NCBI RefSeq assembly: GCF_003590095.1
Contig: NC_039483.1
Span: 9,796,001-9,860,000 of the forward strand
DNA: 64,000 nucleotides
Direction: 5' to 3'
From: Trichoplusia ni
Taxonomy: Eukaryota; Arthropoda; Insecta; Lepidoptera; Noctuidae
Shown here one piece after another: positions 8,901 through 24,494 of this stretch. Position 1 is the stretch's first letter, and every line of letters begins with the position of its first letter. The notes under the pieces were generated by a model. The model had not been told where the DNA came from, did not search any database, and saw only the letters and a list, made by a program, of their open reading frames with translations. The position numbers and the translations under genes are program-made.

Positions 8901-11900
8901 TCATATATGATACGGAAAACTCAAAGGCAGTCTTTGTGATTAGAAAGATTAAGCATTTTAATAAAAAAGTGTTTGATACCTATTTGTATTTGTGTAATTA
9001 CAAACTTTCTATACATTAATCTTGCAAGTAAAGCTCAGTTGTTTGTGAACGAAATATTGTCCTCACTGACCTCTGCCACCCTAGTACTTACTTAAGTGAT
9101 AACAAATGGCATTAGGTTACCTTACACGCAGCCCGCCCACGGCTTTATGGGATACTTGGAAATTATACTCACTGCGTTTCTAACGACACAATCTGGCGAG
9201 TCATTACAGTATAGCGACGTATTGTATATTGGTTTCATAGCTATATAATTCTGGGTTCGCCGAAAAGACAGGATAATAACAAAATAGGATAGGATTGCAT
9301 TATATCCCGGTATAAAACGAATTTCACGGAAGAGGTTTTATCAAAACGCAGCCAAAATACTAACGGGACTTTTTCAAACTTTTAACTATTCTTGGACACC
9401 CGAGGATGATAAACTTTGAACTTAACTAAGACTACTGAAAAACGTTGAAGGAAAACATCGTGATAAAACCTGATTCTACCTAAAACTAATTGTAGGCACA
9501 CCAACAATAACGCGAAACAAAATTAAGGTTCGGATACCATACCACACCTTTCAACGATTTTTTTGCTGACCACTTGAAGGTATTTCGAATAGTAAGTGTT
9601 AATTCGATTTAGCTGAATTGGGTTTCATTTTAGGTTGATTTGTTATGTTTGTTCTACGTCTGGTTGGTACGTCTAGAATGACTAGTTTGATACCTTTCTA
9701 TGGGAATTGTGGTATTTTTTATATTTTACTAGGTATACGGAATAAGAGTTAAATATAAAGCTTTAAGGCATCCAAGAAGATGAGAACAAATGCATTTCTT
9801 TGTAGCTAAAAATTAAAACAAATTGACACCATACAAGATATTGTGGTGGCAAATAAGCTATGCGATTACTTTTTCCAAGATTTTCTTTACATATAGGTAG
9901 ACGGTAAAAGTCAAAAGCTACAACAGACACCAGGCCATCATAAACCACCAACAGTGACACTTTACCTATGAGTAAATAATTGTTTGTTTTTGTCATAGAT
10001 GCAGTTGAACTTGACGCAATGGCGTCAATAGAGTCAACGTCATCATCATCAGACCGCTCTCAATTGTGACGGCTCCGGCGTTTAACCTCAATTGGTTAAT
10101 TCACACTTTGCTTAGCGTCAATTAAATATAATTACTTGATTACGGCCGGGGTGGCTTCATATTGTTACGACTAGTTTGCCGCGCGGGTGCGGTCACAGTA
10201 TTTCGGTTTCATAGTTATGTTACATTGTTTTGGTTACGTCATGGAAAATGATTGTTTAACCGACCTTTTTAATGAACAGCTATTTTGTTGTATTTTTTTT
10301 TTGATAATACGTTAATATAACATTATAATTTAAAGTGTAAATAAAGCTTTAAAGAAAATGTTCTCAAAAGTTTTTTATTCCAACGCAAAACAAAGATAAA
10401 AACTCTTCCTTATTCATTATTCCCTAGTCATCGTCCGTTCACTGTCTAACTAAGAACATCACTTAAACTGCACTCGAGAAAAGTTACATTTTAACATTAA
10501 CGGAATTTATGGGCGTGAGTCAGCGAACTAAGAACAGCCAACTTTAAATCAACAAAGTCAGGAACATTACAAATACTTTAAAAGTATTTCTTAACTACCT
10601 GTGGCGTGTGGTTTCCTTATTGTAGAAAGTCAAGCTTTATTTAAACTCTAACAATTTTCTTAATACGTCGCGGTGTCTATATATATAAGATTTATTAATA
10701 TTTCAATTTTTATACATAGAAAACTAAAACCTAACTAATTTTCTAGTCAATGGAAAAGAAACTTAAAAGATAATAAACCAAACAATATTTTGTCTAAAAA
10801 ATAGAGTTGGGTCAACCTTAAAGCAAAAAGTAAAAATAAGAAAAAATGCAACAAACCCACACAAGTATATCGTTTTAGGAACTCGACGATCAACTCTTAA
10901 TGCTTATTGATCTCCTAGTAGTTTTAGTTGCTGAGATGAAAGGACGACTGACTTGCATAAGTAACTTCTATAGTTATTCTATCTGTCTGTCTGTCGTAGA
11001 TTTACTAAGAAAGTCCATAGGACACAAATAACATGAGTCATATTTTAACCCGTATTCTTATGCAACAAGCCGGCATTATGTCTGAGAGGAGATTGCGTCA
11101 TACAATATGAAATTATAAACAAACTATTATCAACCTCATTTGGTTTTTATGTAATCTTGGCTATGATTAAATTGGTCATTGCCTAAAGCAAATTTACTTA
11201 ATAAGGCCAAAGTAATTGAGCGCAAAGCATAACTCACAAGCTCTTATAGGTATTTTAGGAACCTTAGTATCTAATTGTTAAAGCTTCCCGCGACCCAAGG
11301 ATTAAATTCCTCTTAAAAAATGACACCCTCTGTTTTAAAGAAAAAAAAAGGCTCTTATTAGGAAGATTTAAATGATAACTGATCAAATCAATGTGAAACA
11401 TTTTCGACTCACAAACCAGACTCATAATTAAGAATTGTAGTTGGACCCGAAACTAGACGAAATATTCCGATAAATACGCGTGATTGAACCGACTCAACCG
11501 AACCGACCTTTAAAATATTTAATCTGAAGTTTTAAATATTCCCGATTTTCTAATAACGGACACAACGAACAGACAAGCACAAAAACAGATTTTAAAGTAA
11601 GACAAGTAACTATGCGCATCTGTTCAAAAATAGACCGCTTGTGTTAAATGAAGACTATTGCACGCATGCGTTGAATTGCACGAAGGAAAAATAACGACTC
11701 TATAATTAGTCAGATGATTTTAACCCGACTTGATGACCAGACCAATTATGGTAGAATATTTTAATTAAAAAAAACATCAAGGAATTGTTGTTCGTTATGT
11801 AAGTAATAGTTTTATTAACAAAAACATAATGCTTTTATAAAAAATGGTATAAGAAACACCCTGTGTAATTTCGATTATTAACGAAGAATTAAAACATCTT

Positions 11901-14900
11901 ACTTATTTTCGTGTACATAAACTATTAAATAAATAAACTATAAGTATTTTGTAGCGCGTTTTTTTCACACACCTACACGTAGATACTTATTATACTTTTT
12001 ATGTCTGCCCTTTATTAAAGACGTACTCTTATTTAAAGCTAATTGGTGGCTTCTAACCTAAATAGCAGGACAAAGGTACCGTAGGAGCTCAAAGCCCTAA
12101 AGTATTTGAGATTCATGAGATAAGCAGAATCTCCGTAGGTGCGATATTAGGGGATCGATCGCAGCCTTTTGAAGTTGACTGACGACACACAAAGTAGGGC
12201 GAGTAGAAGCAATATCTAAGGATTTGCGTTTTATTGCGAGGCCTAGGTACTTGGGCCTCGGAGAACGTTTCTAGGTGTATGAAATGATACTGACTTATGA
12301 CTGTAAGAGCCGTTTTAAGGTTTTATTCGGAAAGTTTTGACTAAGGGTCTGAAACTAGTCGGGCGGATCTCGATAAATAAACCATGAGGTTTATTTATTC
12401 GGTAATTTATTAATACTAATGCTCTTCGTAAGGTTATTTTAGTAAAAACTGCTTTTGGAAATTCGTTGTAGCGTGATGAAGTTCTACTTATAATGATTAT
12501 AAAATACTTTGCTTAGGTAACAAGGGGTGTTTTGTATGCGTATTTCATAATGTTGCACTTACTGGTATATTTACCGGAAACATGGCATTATTTATATCAA
12601 CAATAGCCAACCGATCCCGTAGTCATAATAAAACAAAAATAATAACTAATGAAAACAATGTATTAGTATTTCAGGGTACCTACGTAATACGTGTTCTGTT
12701 GGTCGCCGCGTCGGTGTTTCGACTAACAATAATATTATCGCTTTCCCGGAACTGCTGATAGCTGTTATCACGGCAGGGCTGCCCACGTGCTGCTTTTAAT
12801 TATACATGTATAAAAATAACTTGTATTTGAAGATCGAGCTTAAGTATCGGCTATCTAAGTTTTATAAAGCGGATTCAAAACTCTTTGCCTTTGAGCTTAA
12901 AGTATTATAAGGCGAGTGAGGCAGGTTCAAATGAAGTTAATATTGGGAGTTATATAAAAATAACAGTAGGTATTAGCATAAGAGCTAAAGATGAATTCTA
13001 AAAACATTGTAAGAATGTTTTAAGTTTGAGAAACTTTACGGCACAAAATATACAAATTTGACCAGCGATATCTGCTTTTTCAACATTCAGGATTTCAAAG
13101 GATCGAGGGAATACTTCTGTGTACTTTCAACCTACGATCAAGCAAGTTAATAATTTAAAAGAACTTGAAATGAATCGCGTTTATAGTATTTAATTACGTA
13201 GACGTCGTAAGTACAGAGCTTGTCTAGAATGAACATGCGGGCGTCTACAGGTATATTACTATGGCCGCCCACTTACCATGGGCTTTCGAATGCACCGTTA
13301 AAACAAACGTTTGCGAACATTATCATAATAACTAGGCTGCCAGCAGAACCAGGGGATTGGCGATCGTAGTCTCTCCATCAGGGAAAACTGACATTGCCAT
13401 TCACAACCCCTTATAACAACACAGTAAGGTCTATTTTCGTAGGTCATTGTTCCTAGTGCGTGGTGCACTGTACTGAGACGTTGTTATTAGTTTAGGATAT
13501 GGATGTCAGGACCGCCTCTGTTTCTATGTCTAGAAAAACAAAGGAAGGAAATGTAATTACTGAATACACGAATGTAACATTTGATGTTATTTTTAGTATT
13601 GTATACTTCTCCTGTTTAACATAATTGTTGTCTATTTACTGTAGCTAAACTACTAAATCTACCTATATGCAAAGAAACTATAAAATACATTTTTTTATAT
13701 CACTAGGAAAATTATAAATAAATCTTTAAGTTCATAAATAAAAACTTAGTGATTTTCACTATCGTTTGACAGCAGACAATTTCGTAGTAGCTTTAACAGA
13801 TTGAAAAAAATGGTATTATTTAAATTGTATTCGCAAATAAAATAAATCGACTGCCAATAAACCAAAGCTTTCCACAATCAAACGAGATAATTCCCAAAAA
13901 TTGGCATCCCTAATTTATCGTAGGTCGTAAAACGGTCCATTGTGAGTTGACAGCCCTGATAGCATCGCCATATAATATATTAAGTGACCAGTCGACGTGA
14001 CACTCGAGACTGCGGCTCTGATATCACAATGTACCACGAATTTCAACTGCAGCACACATTTTACCGATTCACTGTATTAACTTCCAAGCTTATAATTAAT
14101 ACGGAAAGCTCTATACGAGTTACTCGATATATCATTTCGATTTGAGCTATCGATGTAGAACATCGAGAACGTGCCGCGGGAAATGTTTGTTGCGTCAATC
14201 ATTATAATTAAACGGTTTGGGCGGGGCTCTCTAACATTCAAGCGAACTATTCGCTGAAAATATGAAAATGTCATCCTATTTTCAACTGATGCTTTAATTA
14301 ATAAATTCGTATTTTGTAAACATGTAATTTAATGTTAAAACAAGAACAACCTAAGCCTACTCTACGTTAATTAATACTGAATAATTTTCTAAATTGATTA
14401 GTTAGTTACCAGAATCTTCATACATACAGTATATGTATACCTATGAATATAATTCAGACACAGTTTAAGAGTAGCTTTATTGCGTAATTTACCAAGAAGG
14501 AAGTGAATACTTTTCGGAGATTTTCCCTAGACGAATAGTCTCTTTGACTTCCTGCGTGCCTAGTATTCGCTATAGTTACGTAGGAACGGGCGAGACACGA
14601 GCGAAAGTCCCTCGCTACGCTATAATTCGCAAACCTACCTACGCTACAGGGTGTACGGTTAGTAAATAAAATAATAAAATAAAATTCTTAAATAGTATTT
14701 TCTTCCAATTTAAACACATGATAATTATATTATTGAAATAAATATTTATTTTATCGATAGTTAACTTTTTATGAAATTATTAAATGAAGTTTCTGCCCAC
14801 GTTAGCGAGCAACAAACTCAAATGATTATGGCTATCCCGTGAGAGCCGAAGCATGCAATACGATATTAACACTTAAGCCACTTAGTGCTTATTGGAACCT

Positions 14901-17900
14901 ACTAGATGCGATTACGATCTTCTTCAAACCACCATAAACGCACGAAGAAGATATACGAGTCGTTAATTCCAGTTCGTTTTGACATTTTTATAGTTCTCGT
15001 TGGAAACCATTGATACTTCAACAGTTAGGCGAAGTATCGGATGGTAATGCGAACACAGATCGAGTACAGCAATTCCATAGCAATTTAATTTTATAACCAA
15101 GTTCCTTCAATAAGGAATAGCGGTATAACAGTATTAAGTAACGTCTCTTTTCATAAACGATAAATACTTTACTCGTAAAAACATTGTAACCATAAAAATA
15201 ATTTGAAGAGAAAACCTCTTTGAACTCGGCCAAATTCCCTGAAAACGTGTTAAAATAATGCAATTACGCTTTTTATAGGCTTTGAAATAAAACAAGACTT
15301 TGTGTGCAAACGTTACCGCCTCCCCGTGTAGTTTTTCAGCGCAGTGAGAGTGGAGTGGGATTATACATAATTGTGTGTTTATTTAGGGTTTCCTGCCAGA
15401 CGCTGCCTGCCTACAGCGCGCCTATGCCGCCCTAGTACTCGCTCACGTAATTATATCTAGTGGGGCTCTCCCCCTTCCTTAATACACGGTACTTATTTAT
15501 ATGATGTTTCGCCTTAGGTATGTATTTGCTACCTGTCTGGATATTTCCTAGAAATGCTACCTACATAATAATATAGTAGGTTTAACTATTTTGTGCTAGG
15601 GTAAAATAAGAAAGAGTAAGAGGTAAATGAGGCCCAGAGAGAACTATCAGACATGCACTAAGCTTATAACTAGGTACCTTCATAGAGACTATCATTTATA
15701 TACCTATACAAGGGAAACTACTCTAAAACAATGCTACCACAAGAAAGTGTAACAAATTAAAACGAACGGGTCCGAGATCGTTGCCTTGCTAAACTCCGCC
15801 TTTGGTACATAGAGCAATTAGTGCAGTTTCGTTTTGAACTTTGACGAATTAAAATTATAACAGACATAACTTTGTTAGGTGTTCGTATAATTTTGAATTT
15901 ATTTTAATTTTGAAGAAATGAACTTTACGGAAATGAAAGCCGACGATAATGTTATAGGCATCTATAGTTATTTTAGTATGAGTCCGTTTAACATTTTAGT
16001 AGTGTTTTAAAAACGTTATGTTAGTGTCAAATGCAATGAAAATAAAGCACGCTAAACACGCTTTTTTAAACGATTGCTTTTCAAATTTCTCCAGGAATAT
16101 AACATCCAATACTAAACACAGTACTGTAAAAAGAGAGACAGAATAACGTAACCTAAATAATTGATGGCAAACTACGCATTGGCTAAATTGATTTATTCCA
16201 CAATCCCTATTCATCAATGTTTGACTTCTCCCGTGTTCTGTACATTTAACGATTTTTAATGCGGCGTGTAGCGGTGCGGCGGCCGGCTAATGAAGCAATC
16301 TGTCTGTCCCATGTCATTATTCATTATATTGTGCCCGTGCTGGCTGGAAACCCGGTTCACTCCAATACAATCCTGTCTGATCGTCTGTCGGATTTTAGAT
16401 AGCGGAAACGAGTTTAATTGTTTTCATTTAATGGTTTTCGGGTGCAATACAACTAGTTTGGGTAATTGGAGTTTCACTAAAAAGAACATTAAATTGCTGT
16501 TTAAAAAGTTGATTAGTTCGTTAAATGCAACAGTTTAAACTGACAAAGGTGAACTTTGGATGTATTTTACTGAAGGAAATGTTCCCAAGACCCTAAAAAT
16601 ACTGGTAATTAGTGATTAGAACTCTATTTACTCTCAATTTCCTGATGCTTTATACAATAACAACTAACAAAACCTAGAAACCACAAATCTCTAATAATAA
16701 CACTGTTTTTACAAGGGCGTAGTGGACGCCAAAGGTACTAAAAATATAACAATATTTTCAATTTATAAATCATAAAAAAGCCTGTGATACAACCAATACA
16801 GAAACTAGACGAGTCTGAGCATCTCGTATTATAAGACGGCTCTCATTTAAACTCAGCGGGCAGCATTCGATGTGTCTAAAATTTAAACTAAAAACTTAAT
16901 TCAAATTCATAAGCGTCGCGTTAGGATAGGACCGAGCGATAACGCGGCCTTCGGAGTCCTTAATAAAAAATATTCAATACTTATTATTCGTGCGATAGAA
17001 AAAAAAACTTATCCTGGCTGTGGGAAGTGGGAACAGCGGGCTAGTGATGCGTGTAACACGATAACAAATGTATCGATATGTTTGCTGTTATTGATTTAAC
17101 CTAGCCCGAACTGACCCGTCTGCAACACATGCTATTAAAACATACTTTACCAATTTCTATAAAACATTCAACCACATACTAAAGTATAGTGCTTTCATTA
17201 ATACAATTAAAAAAAGTGTTCTGATTTACAACGACACACACAAAAAACAAACTTGTTACGATCATTCAATATTTTTTGCATCGCAATACCTGTGCAACTG
17301 GATTCAGTGAATTGTAAACTGGTTTTACGAAATATGCGATCACTGATCTCGGGCTATTGAAAATTATAATAATTATGTTTTCGGAGTTTATGGGTCGTTA
17401 AGTATTGTAAATGGGAAGAAATAACTTTTGCGCCGTGAATAGGGATTAGGTCTCCTGAGTTCTCAACATTTTTTATATCCAGTATTTTCAGATTTCCATA
17501 ATTTTATAGTATACCACACGTATTGGCTACTTTTAACCATTTTCTAACTATCTTATTGATGAATTTCAAATCGATAAAAAGTTTATTTTATGAAATTGTA
17601 GCACATAAGACATTAGTTGACATTTGCTGATAACGGGAATGCACATCAAATATCCCAATGTATCGACATGTGTCGCACATCCCTATCAGTTTTTTGTGGG
17701 CTTAGGGCGCTACCTGGTCGCCGCTCGTAGGTAGGCGTTTCTGAGAACCGTCGACACTTGATAACTGCGATAAACGTGGCCCGCTCTATGAGAATTGGGG
17801 CTATACCAAGTTTATTGGGTATTGTGCTGGCATTAATTAGAACCGCTGCGATTTTCTTATTATCATCACATAAAAAAACATAATGACGTATATTGTTATA

Positions 17901-18280
17901 TTGTTTTCGACATTGAGTAAAAGGAAGTCGTACAAAAAAATTCAAAACAACGTTCCGGCCAGACTTAGACCCACCCTTTCATAGAAAAGGCAATGTTTTA
18001 GAAATTTATTTATGAAGCGGATAACTTTGAACTTAGAAGTTTCAGATTCTTGTTAACTTTAATGAAATACTTCGCAAATAATTCTATATCGTCTTTAAGA
18101 ACAATTTATTAATAGCTAGCTGTTATGTTTCAGATACTAGACGTCGGACGAAGTTTGTTTGTGAAAGGCAGTTGAGTACTAACTAAGTACTATAAACATT
18201 TTGAAATAATTGCGTACTTAAAGAATCCTTATAATAGTAAATGAAATGTAAAAAAAAAACATTGCTGCTACTACATTAAT
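8901..18280. other. Long non-coding stretch
   Basis: About 9.4 kb without a supportable gene. Frames of 65-100 codons (for example 15018-15263, 15996-16217 and 17646-17945, minus) have no recognisable domain. Slightly GC-richer patches occur around 14570-14650, 15390-15440 and 16260-16290. A short GTCT run of about three units is at 10984. Nothing else stands out from AT-rich background. Confidence 0.5.
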
Positions 18281-18340
18281 GCTGTTATAGAAGAAATAAC
18301 AATACCGGTTGTATTGTTATTTTATTTCTTCCATAACAGC
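18281..18340. repeat. 60-bp inverted repeat able to form a long hairpin
   Basis: The left arm begins GCTGTTATAGAAGAAAT (18281-18297) and continues AACAATAC (18298-18305). The loop is CGGTT. The right arm is GTATTGTT (18311-18318), a five-base bulge ATTTT, then ATTTCTTCCATAACAGC (18324-18340). Pairing is 8 bp, a one-sided bulge, 8 bp, one A/C mismatch, then 8 bp. The size is that of a short microRNA precursor, but it could equally be the core of a foldback element. No direct repeat flanks it. Confidence 0.6.
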
Positions 18341-21300
18341 TTTGTCAAAGTACACTAAGACAAAAATATTACTTAACTTTTAATCTTCGCAATTACAACG
18401 TTAATATACTATAAAAATAATACAAACGAATAAATAAATTAAGTAGAAAAACACTAAATCTATCTATTACGTACAAAATGCAAGAAATGATCACGGGAGA
18501 ACAGAACGAATTCCTGTCAGTTAACCACAGAACAATTATCCCGTGTATCCTCTATTTTCTTTACCCAAGTGCACTGCAGCTGCTAATCGATTACACGAAA
18601 AGGGTAAACCGGGGTTCTTTATACGTTCTTACCTAGATTCCAAGCTTCGCGTGACTCGTTTAACTTTCCACTTATTTAACCATTTCCTCATAATTCTAAA
18701 GCTGATAATTAAAGAATTGTAATTCTTCTTCCGGCGCCTCACAATTACTCAGTTATTGGGGACTGGCTGTCAACTTTATTAATTTGTGCCGGTTTGAGCT
18801 AATTTGAACACTTCTCTGTGTACGATTCATTTGAGTTATTTACACTTTTATGATGCGTGGTGTTGGAGACGACACATTAATGTTTGCGATATCGATAATA
18901 CTTATAAATGCTGCAGTGTGCTATCATGATCATGTATTGTGATCTTATAGTAGTTGTCAAGTAAGTAGGTACTCATCATTAGTCTTTCTCAAACTTAGTA
19001 TCTTAGTGCACTGACACAGCCTTTCAGCACGTAAATGCTACTAAACGGTTAAGTGCGTTTCAGATTAAGTGCAGATCAAAGGGGCCGCTCGCCGTTGCCC
19101 GTTAACTCCATACGTCATATTGACTGACACTGCGATCGGACGTCACTCGATGTCGTGACCCACTGTTTACGGATCACATATTTGAACGAAATTCAGTTAC
19201 CGGGCAATGTTGATGCAAGCTCTTCCTTAATCCTTATACCCTGGTAGTTTGCAAGTTGGAGTCGGTACATAATATCCATTTACCTATCCACAGCGAGGGT
19301 AACAAAAAAATAAAGATTTTAATAAAATACAGGCAAGTTATACAAAAACCGCAGTTCTCATCATAAAGTAAAACTTCAAAGCTTAAAAAATGGTTAACCA
19401 TAAATAACTTTTTATTCTATAGTCGGAATTCCGTCAACATTTTATGAAAATGGAACAATTTTCCGAATCCAAAAACGAGTAGGCGCAATAAAAAATTGCG
19501 TGGATTTGCACAAAAGTTGAATACAACCGGGGTCGGATGCGAGATCGATGGTGGCTGCATTTTTTATGGTAATGTAGTCGCCCCGGGCCACCGCTGTTCC
19601 ACTGCCCATCGTGAAATATAGTTTTTATCATACCACCACGGAATATATGTGCGAGTGTTTGCGAACTATTGGTTTATACCGTGTTCAAGTGTGAAGGGTA
19701 TTTGCGTAGTTGTCAAAGAGAGAAAACTACAAAAAGATTAGTTCGATTCGATCTCTTTTCATACTTAAGCTCTAGCTGGATTGGCTGTTCACTTGAGCTT
19801 GCAATTAATATCTTGATTATATTGGTAAGATAATAATATTACTGCATTTAAGTAATTTTTTAAAAAAGTTATTTAAATGCCATGCTAAAGTACATTCGCA
19901 CCAATAAAAGCGAGTTTCCGTGAGCATATCGACATTTATCACCAACAAAGGCTGAGCTGTTACAAAGAATTTTCTTACAAAAAAGCAAATAACACAACTA
20001 CATTCGATTTAGAAATCGAAACCTCGCCGAACAGCCGCGTTACTACGACTCTAATTAAAACTTAACAAAAACAGAAAAAGATTAAACTCGTTCACTTTTC
20101 GAACACTAATAAATTACAACAAAAACTGATCGAGATCAATTAAGATAGTGTTTTTGTTGCCTATTTATAATTGTACCATGATATCGAGTTATGACAAATA
20201 GATAATTAATTTAATTATATAAAAAGTGGATGTTTACATTAAGTCCACCTGTCGGTCCCGTATCGACTGCGCTCAAATATCAAATATCCGTTGAACCATG
20301 ATAAAGTAACAATTAACAACGACCGTGGTACGTAGGTTGGTACTAACTAATACTTATAAGCACACCTGTCTCTTAGAAGTAGCCTTTATATACACTGGAC
20401 TTGCATGGCTAAGATTCTTGAAATTAACCAAGTTAAAAGACGTTTATTAGGTAACATTTTTTTTAATCATTGTAAACTTATATCATTAGCCTTTATAGAG
20501 TTACATTGGGGCACGCAACAAAGTATTTGATTTAGTTCTTATTTTATGATTCAGATATATCGTTCAAGTTTACCTATGAAATTTTACGCTATCAAGAAGT
20601 AAAGACCACACGAAAAACTATACTTATATTTATTATTTATTTAATGTACCAGGGATTCATAACTGTGGAATGTAGTAACTAAGAAGAAACTTGATATGTG
20701 CAACCCATACCACGAAATTATTAATGTTTTGATTTGTAAGAGTTAATCAAGATGCGGGATCGTAGATAACCAATACCGTTATCAATACGTTTTTTTTAAC
20801 TTGATATGAAGTATCGGGAATAGTTATGAGAGCTGGACCTATAAGAAGAATATGTTGGAATATTTTTCATACTTTTAAGAAACTACTTTTGATCCTAAAT
20901 GTGGGGGGGGGGGGAATCTTAAAATATTTATCAAATAGAATTGAAAAGAAGTATATTGCTGTAAAATACAAATACGTTTTGTAATTTATTGAAACTAATT
21001 GTCACGATAATCGTGACAAAACATTAGAAGGTGTACGAAGGCAAGGATACTCCCATGCCTTGAGCGGTAACCATTCCCCACGACTAAGAACGTCGGTGTT
21101 TATAAACATAAAATACCAATTAATTGTAGTTACATGATTTACATGAACTTTATATGTATCAGAAATTCCAGTATTCGTTATTTACGGCTTGAAAAGTTTA
21201 CATTGGCACAAAGGAGCATTGTCAGTGTCGACAGACCTTAGCAAGCCGCAAGTTCCACAAAGTTATAATCGCCACGCCCGCGGCAACACAGTTGCGTTTG

Positions 21301-24300
21301 CAGCGGAAACCCGGCTTGCTCGGACATGCTCGTTGCTATAAAAATGCACAGCTCACAGGGCACGTATTAATTAAAATAATGCCAGTTTTACAACATAAAA
21401 TGTATGAAGAATACCTTGCAAACATGCACAGCTAACAACGTGGCAAATTTAACTCGACGTTTTCAAATAATCGTTTGTCAATGTATGAATTAGAAATTGC
21501 GTAGAGTGGTTTGCTGATAATAAACAACAGCTGGCAGCAACAAAAAGTAAAGCAAAAACTAGCATGAAATGTCATTCATTCATTGTTAGTAGACATTAGA
21601 AACTACTAGGGGAACATATACACAAGAACATGATGCGCGGCGATACTTAGCTACTATTGAATGCAACTTTACTGCTTACTAGTCTATAGAATTGGGTACC
21701 TATAGCTAGTGATTCAAACGCACTGTAGTGACGGTTGGACTTCTTGACCAACGCAATCTTAGTTATTCTGTTACGAGTATCGAAATTACCCCTCTCAGGT
21801 ACACCATTATGTACTTCCTAGGACACCTAGCACCGTATTGCTTGCTACACGTTAGCAAAATCGTCTAGAGTAGGTATCTGAGCTTAGTCGGCGCGATAAA
21901 AACCCGCTGCGATAGCCACGCTCGTGAAGATTGTCCCTAATAGAAAGCTCAGCGTGTTTTCTGTCGACTTAAGTAATGTTTCAAGTAATACTTCAAGCAC
22001 CATTAGGTATCATAAAAAAGTAGTCTTTAATTTTATCGATACTCCAGCTTGGCAAAGATTCAGCATTTATAGTTAGGATTGATTGATTGTTAATAGTTAT
22101 AACGGAAATTATTTTCTAGTAGTTCTTAATGTAAGTTCTCACGTATAAAGCTTATTAATGACTTATCAATAAAATTGATTCCTAGTTTTTAATAAAAACT
22201 GATAGAGACGTTTCCGCCTAATCCATCATCGACATTAAATTACGTCATTTCTTCTGGTATATAATGAAAATTAATCGATGAACTGTGCTCTCTTTTAGAT
22301 AAATTATTTCTTCACATAAGCATCAACTAACATTATTCTAAGAAAAAAAAATATCGCTTCGCTTGTATACATACCAAAAAGACGACCCTATTCATAATAA
22401 TTTTTAAAACAGTTTAAAACAAAGCTACTTTGCACGACGTATAAAAAAAACAAAAAGCGAACGCTTACGTCACTCTATGTTGTAGTGGTAGCAATTCCAT
22501 CCAATTCAGTAGCTCGGGAAAAAGTATAATTGAATTTCGCTGTTAGACAAACTGTTGGCCGGCGACCTATCGCGGGATTAAAATGCAAGTGTGATTAACA
22601 CTGGCTAGCAGTTAGTTCGAAAACTATATGAATCTATAGTATGCATATAGTTGTAGCAATTTAACTAAGCAAGCAGCAGAAATTAGCACAGCTGTCTTAG
22701 ATTGGGTATCTTACTGGGTACTGGGCACCTTAGATTTGTTCGTATATGAGGGACTAGAAGAGCTACCCTTGTAAACTAAAAATGTAACTGTGCGAATAGA
22801 AAAGTTAATACCATAAGAGTTCATGTACTATCAAGGAGTGTTAATTTTTCATTCATTGGTTTTAACCAGCATGGCTCAGGCCTCGATCTTAGTATGCAAT
22901 CACACACAATGGTTATTTAGCCTAACCTAACACTTATTCCAACTCAGCCAATTAGCGTGCAAGTAAGTATGGCCACGTTTCCCCAGCGTCGCCAATGCTC
23001 GTGATTCACCTAAATGCACTGAGTCGATTCTTTGCTATTTCCGTCTCCTTTACCAGTAGGCTACATTGTATTTTTTGTGACTAATGCAACTAGTTAGTCA
23101 TTGCTACCGATAAATTGGACGAATTGTTAACTAAACGCGGAGGTTTCCACGTAACACTCAGCACTCGTAAATTATTATTTATTTATTCGAAACATCAGCT
23201 ACTTCCAATTAAATTATGTATATCAAAAGCGAGAACATTGGAGAATCAAAATAAAATACACAGTGTATATTGGTTGGAAATCAAATCGTATTTGCGTTAT
23301 AGGCTTTGCTTGCTTCAATTTAGGTTTCTTAACTTGCACTTATAGTAATGGAAGTCATCCTTCATGTAATTTTCCCGGTACTAGGATTACATGCACGGTA
23401 GGCTATAGATGCCGAAGCATAGCAGTAATAGTTTCACGTACGACTTCGTATTACAACCGGGCCCGCTGTCGGCTTAACGTCCTCCGCGAGTCACGGACGC
23501 GATGGACGGTCACCCACCCGACACCGACAAACGTGGGACTAACTAATATATTAGTTATAACATGTATAGAAATATTAAGGAAATAAAACTATGTAGATAG
23601 TACTAGATAGAGGATTAATGCATATTGCAGATTGGGTGTAAAAAGAGACGCTTACACTACGCTACGTAATGTTTTATTATTATTAAAACAAAAGCACTTG
23701 ACCTACCGAGGAAATTTCATCGTAGAGGATCAACGACAGAAGCTTTATTAAAAACTGGAAAATATTCTAGTCGTAAATGGAAACTGTGGGGTGGCCGGCA
23801 GCACAATTATGTAGGAAGGGATGATTAACTTCGTTACTGTGAACTCTATACACTTCCAAGGGAGAGCCGTAGGAAATCTAATTACAGTGCCCCTAATGAA
23901 AAATGTGGGTTCGACTTGCGACTTACAAAATAAATCCTGATGAACTCTGTGATTGCTATACCTGAAACAAGAAAATGTAAAGTTTTAATATAATGTTCAA
24001 AGTTACCACATACAGTACTTAAAGGTAAAACGCTACATGATCGAAAACGGTTTATTTTCGTATCGGCGAAGTTAATTGACTTATGGAGTGAATTAGGGTG
24101 CATGAAAGGGTCCTGTTACGTCCGGCGCACGCTAGGCAATCAACGAGTTTCTCACATACTGATTGAGCCCTATTCAGGGTAGTTTCATGGTCAGTTAAAG
24201 CTCTACTTTTTATAATTTAAACATTTTAATTAGACAAGACTGAAATATAAGTCCTTGCTTAGTTGACAAACATTAATTTTAATATTGTGATCAAAGGCAG

Positions 24301-24494
24301 TATTTCAGTACATGTCTACAGGCATCCTTAGTTTAAAAAAACCAAGATGTGCCGTAAAGACATGTGTACTTCCATTACATATAATTCCCATCGTTACTGC
24401 AAGGAAACAAAACAAGGACTACATAATAGAGAAGAGCACATGTGGCGAATCGAATTACTAACACATTAGAGCTGTTTAACGTTTTATTTGTTTT
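18341..24494. other. Non-coding stretch
   Basis: No supportable gene. It contains a run of 12 G at 20903-20914 and a near-perfect palindrome TTGTCACGAT-A-ATCGTGACAA at 20999-21019. Short open frames at 19434-19631 and 23115-23586 show no domain. A two-copy CCTAACCTAA string at 22921 is too short to be telomeric. Confidence 0.5.

Noticed and set aside
17042..17685. Possible hAT-like termini (TAGTGATGCG... and ...CGCACATCCCTA) about 640 bp apart
   Set aside because: The ends match only imperfectly over about 13 bases and there is no 8-bp target duplication (CAGCGGGC versus TCAGTTTT).
22921..22931. CCTAACCTAA resembling the insect telomere repeat
   Set aside because: Only two units; not an array.
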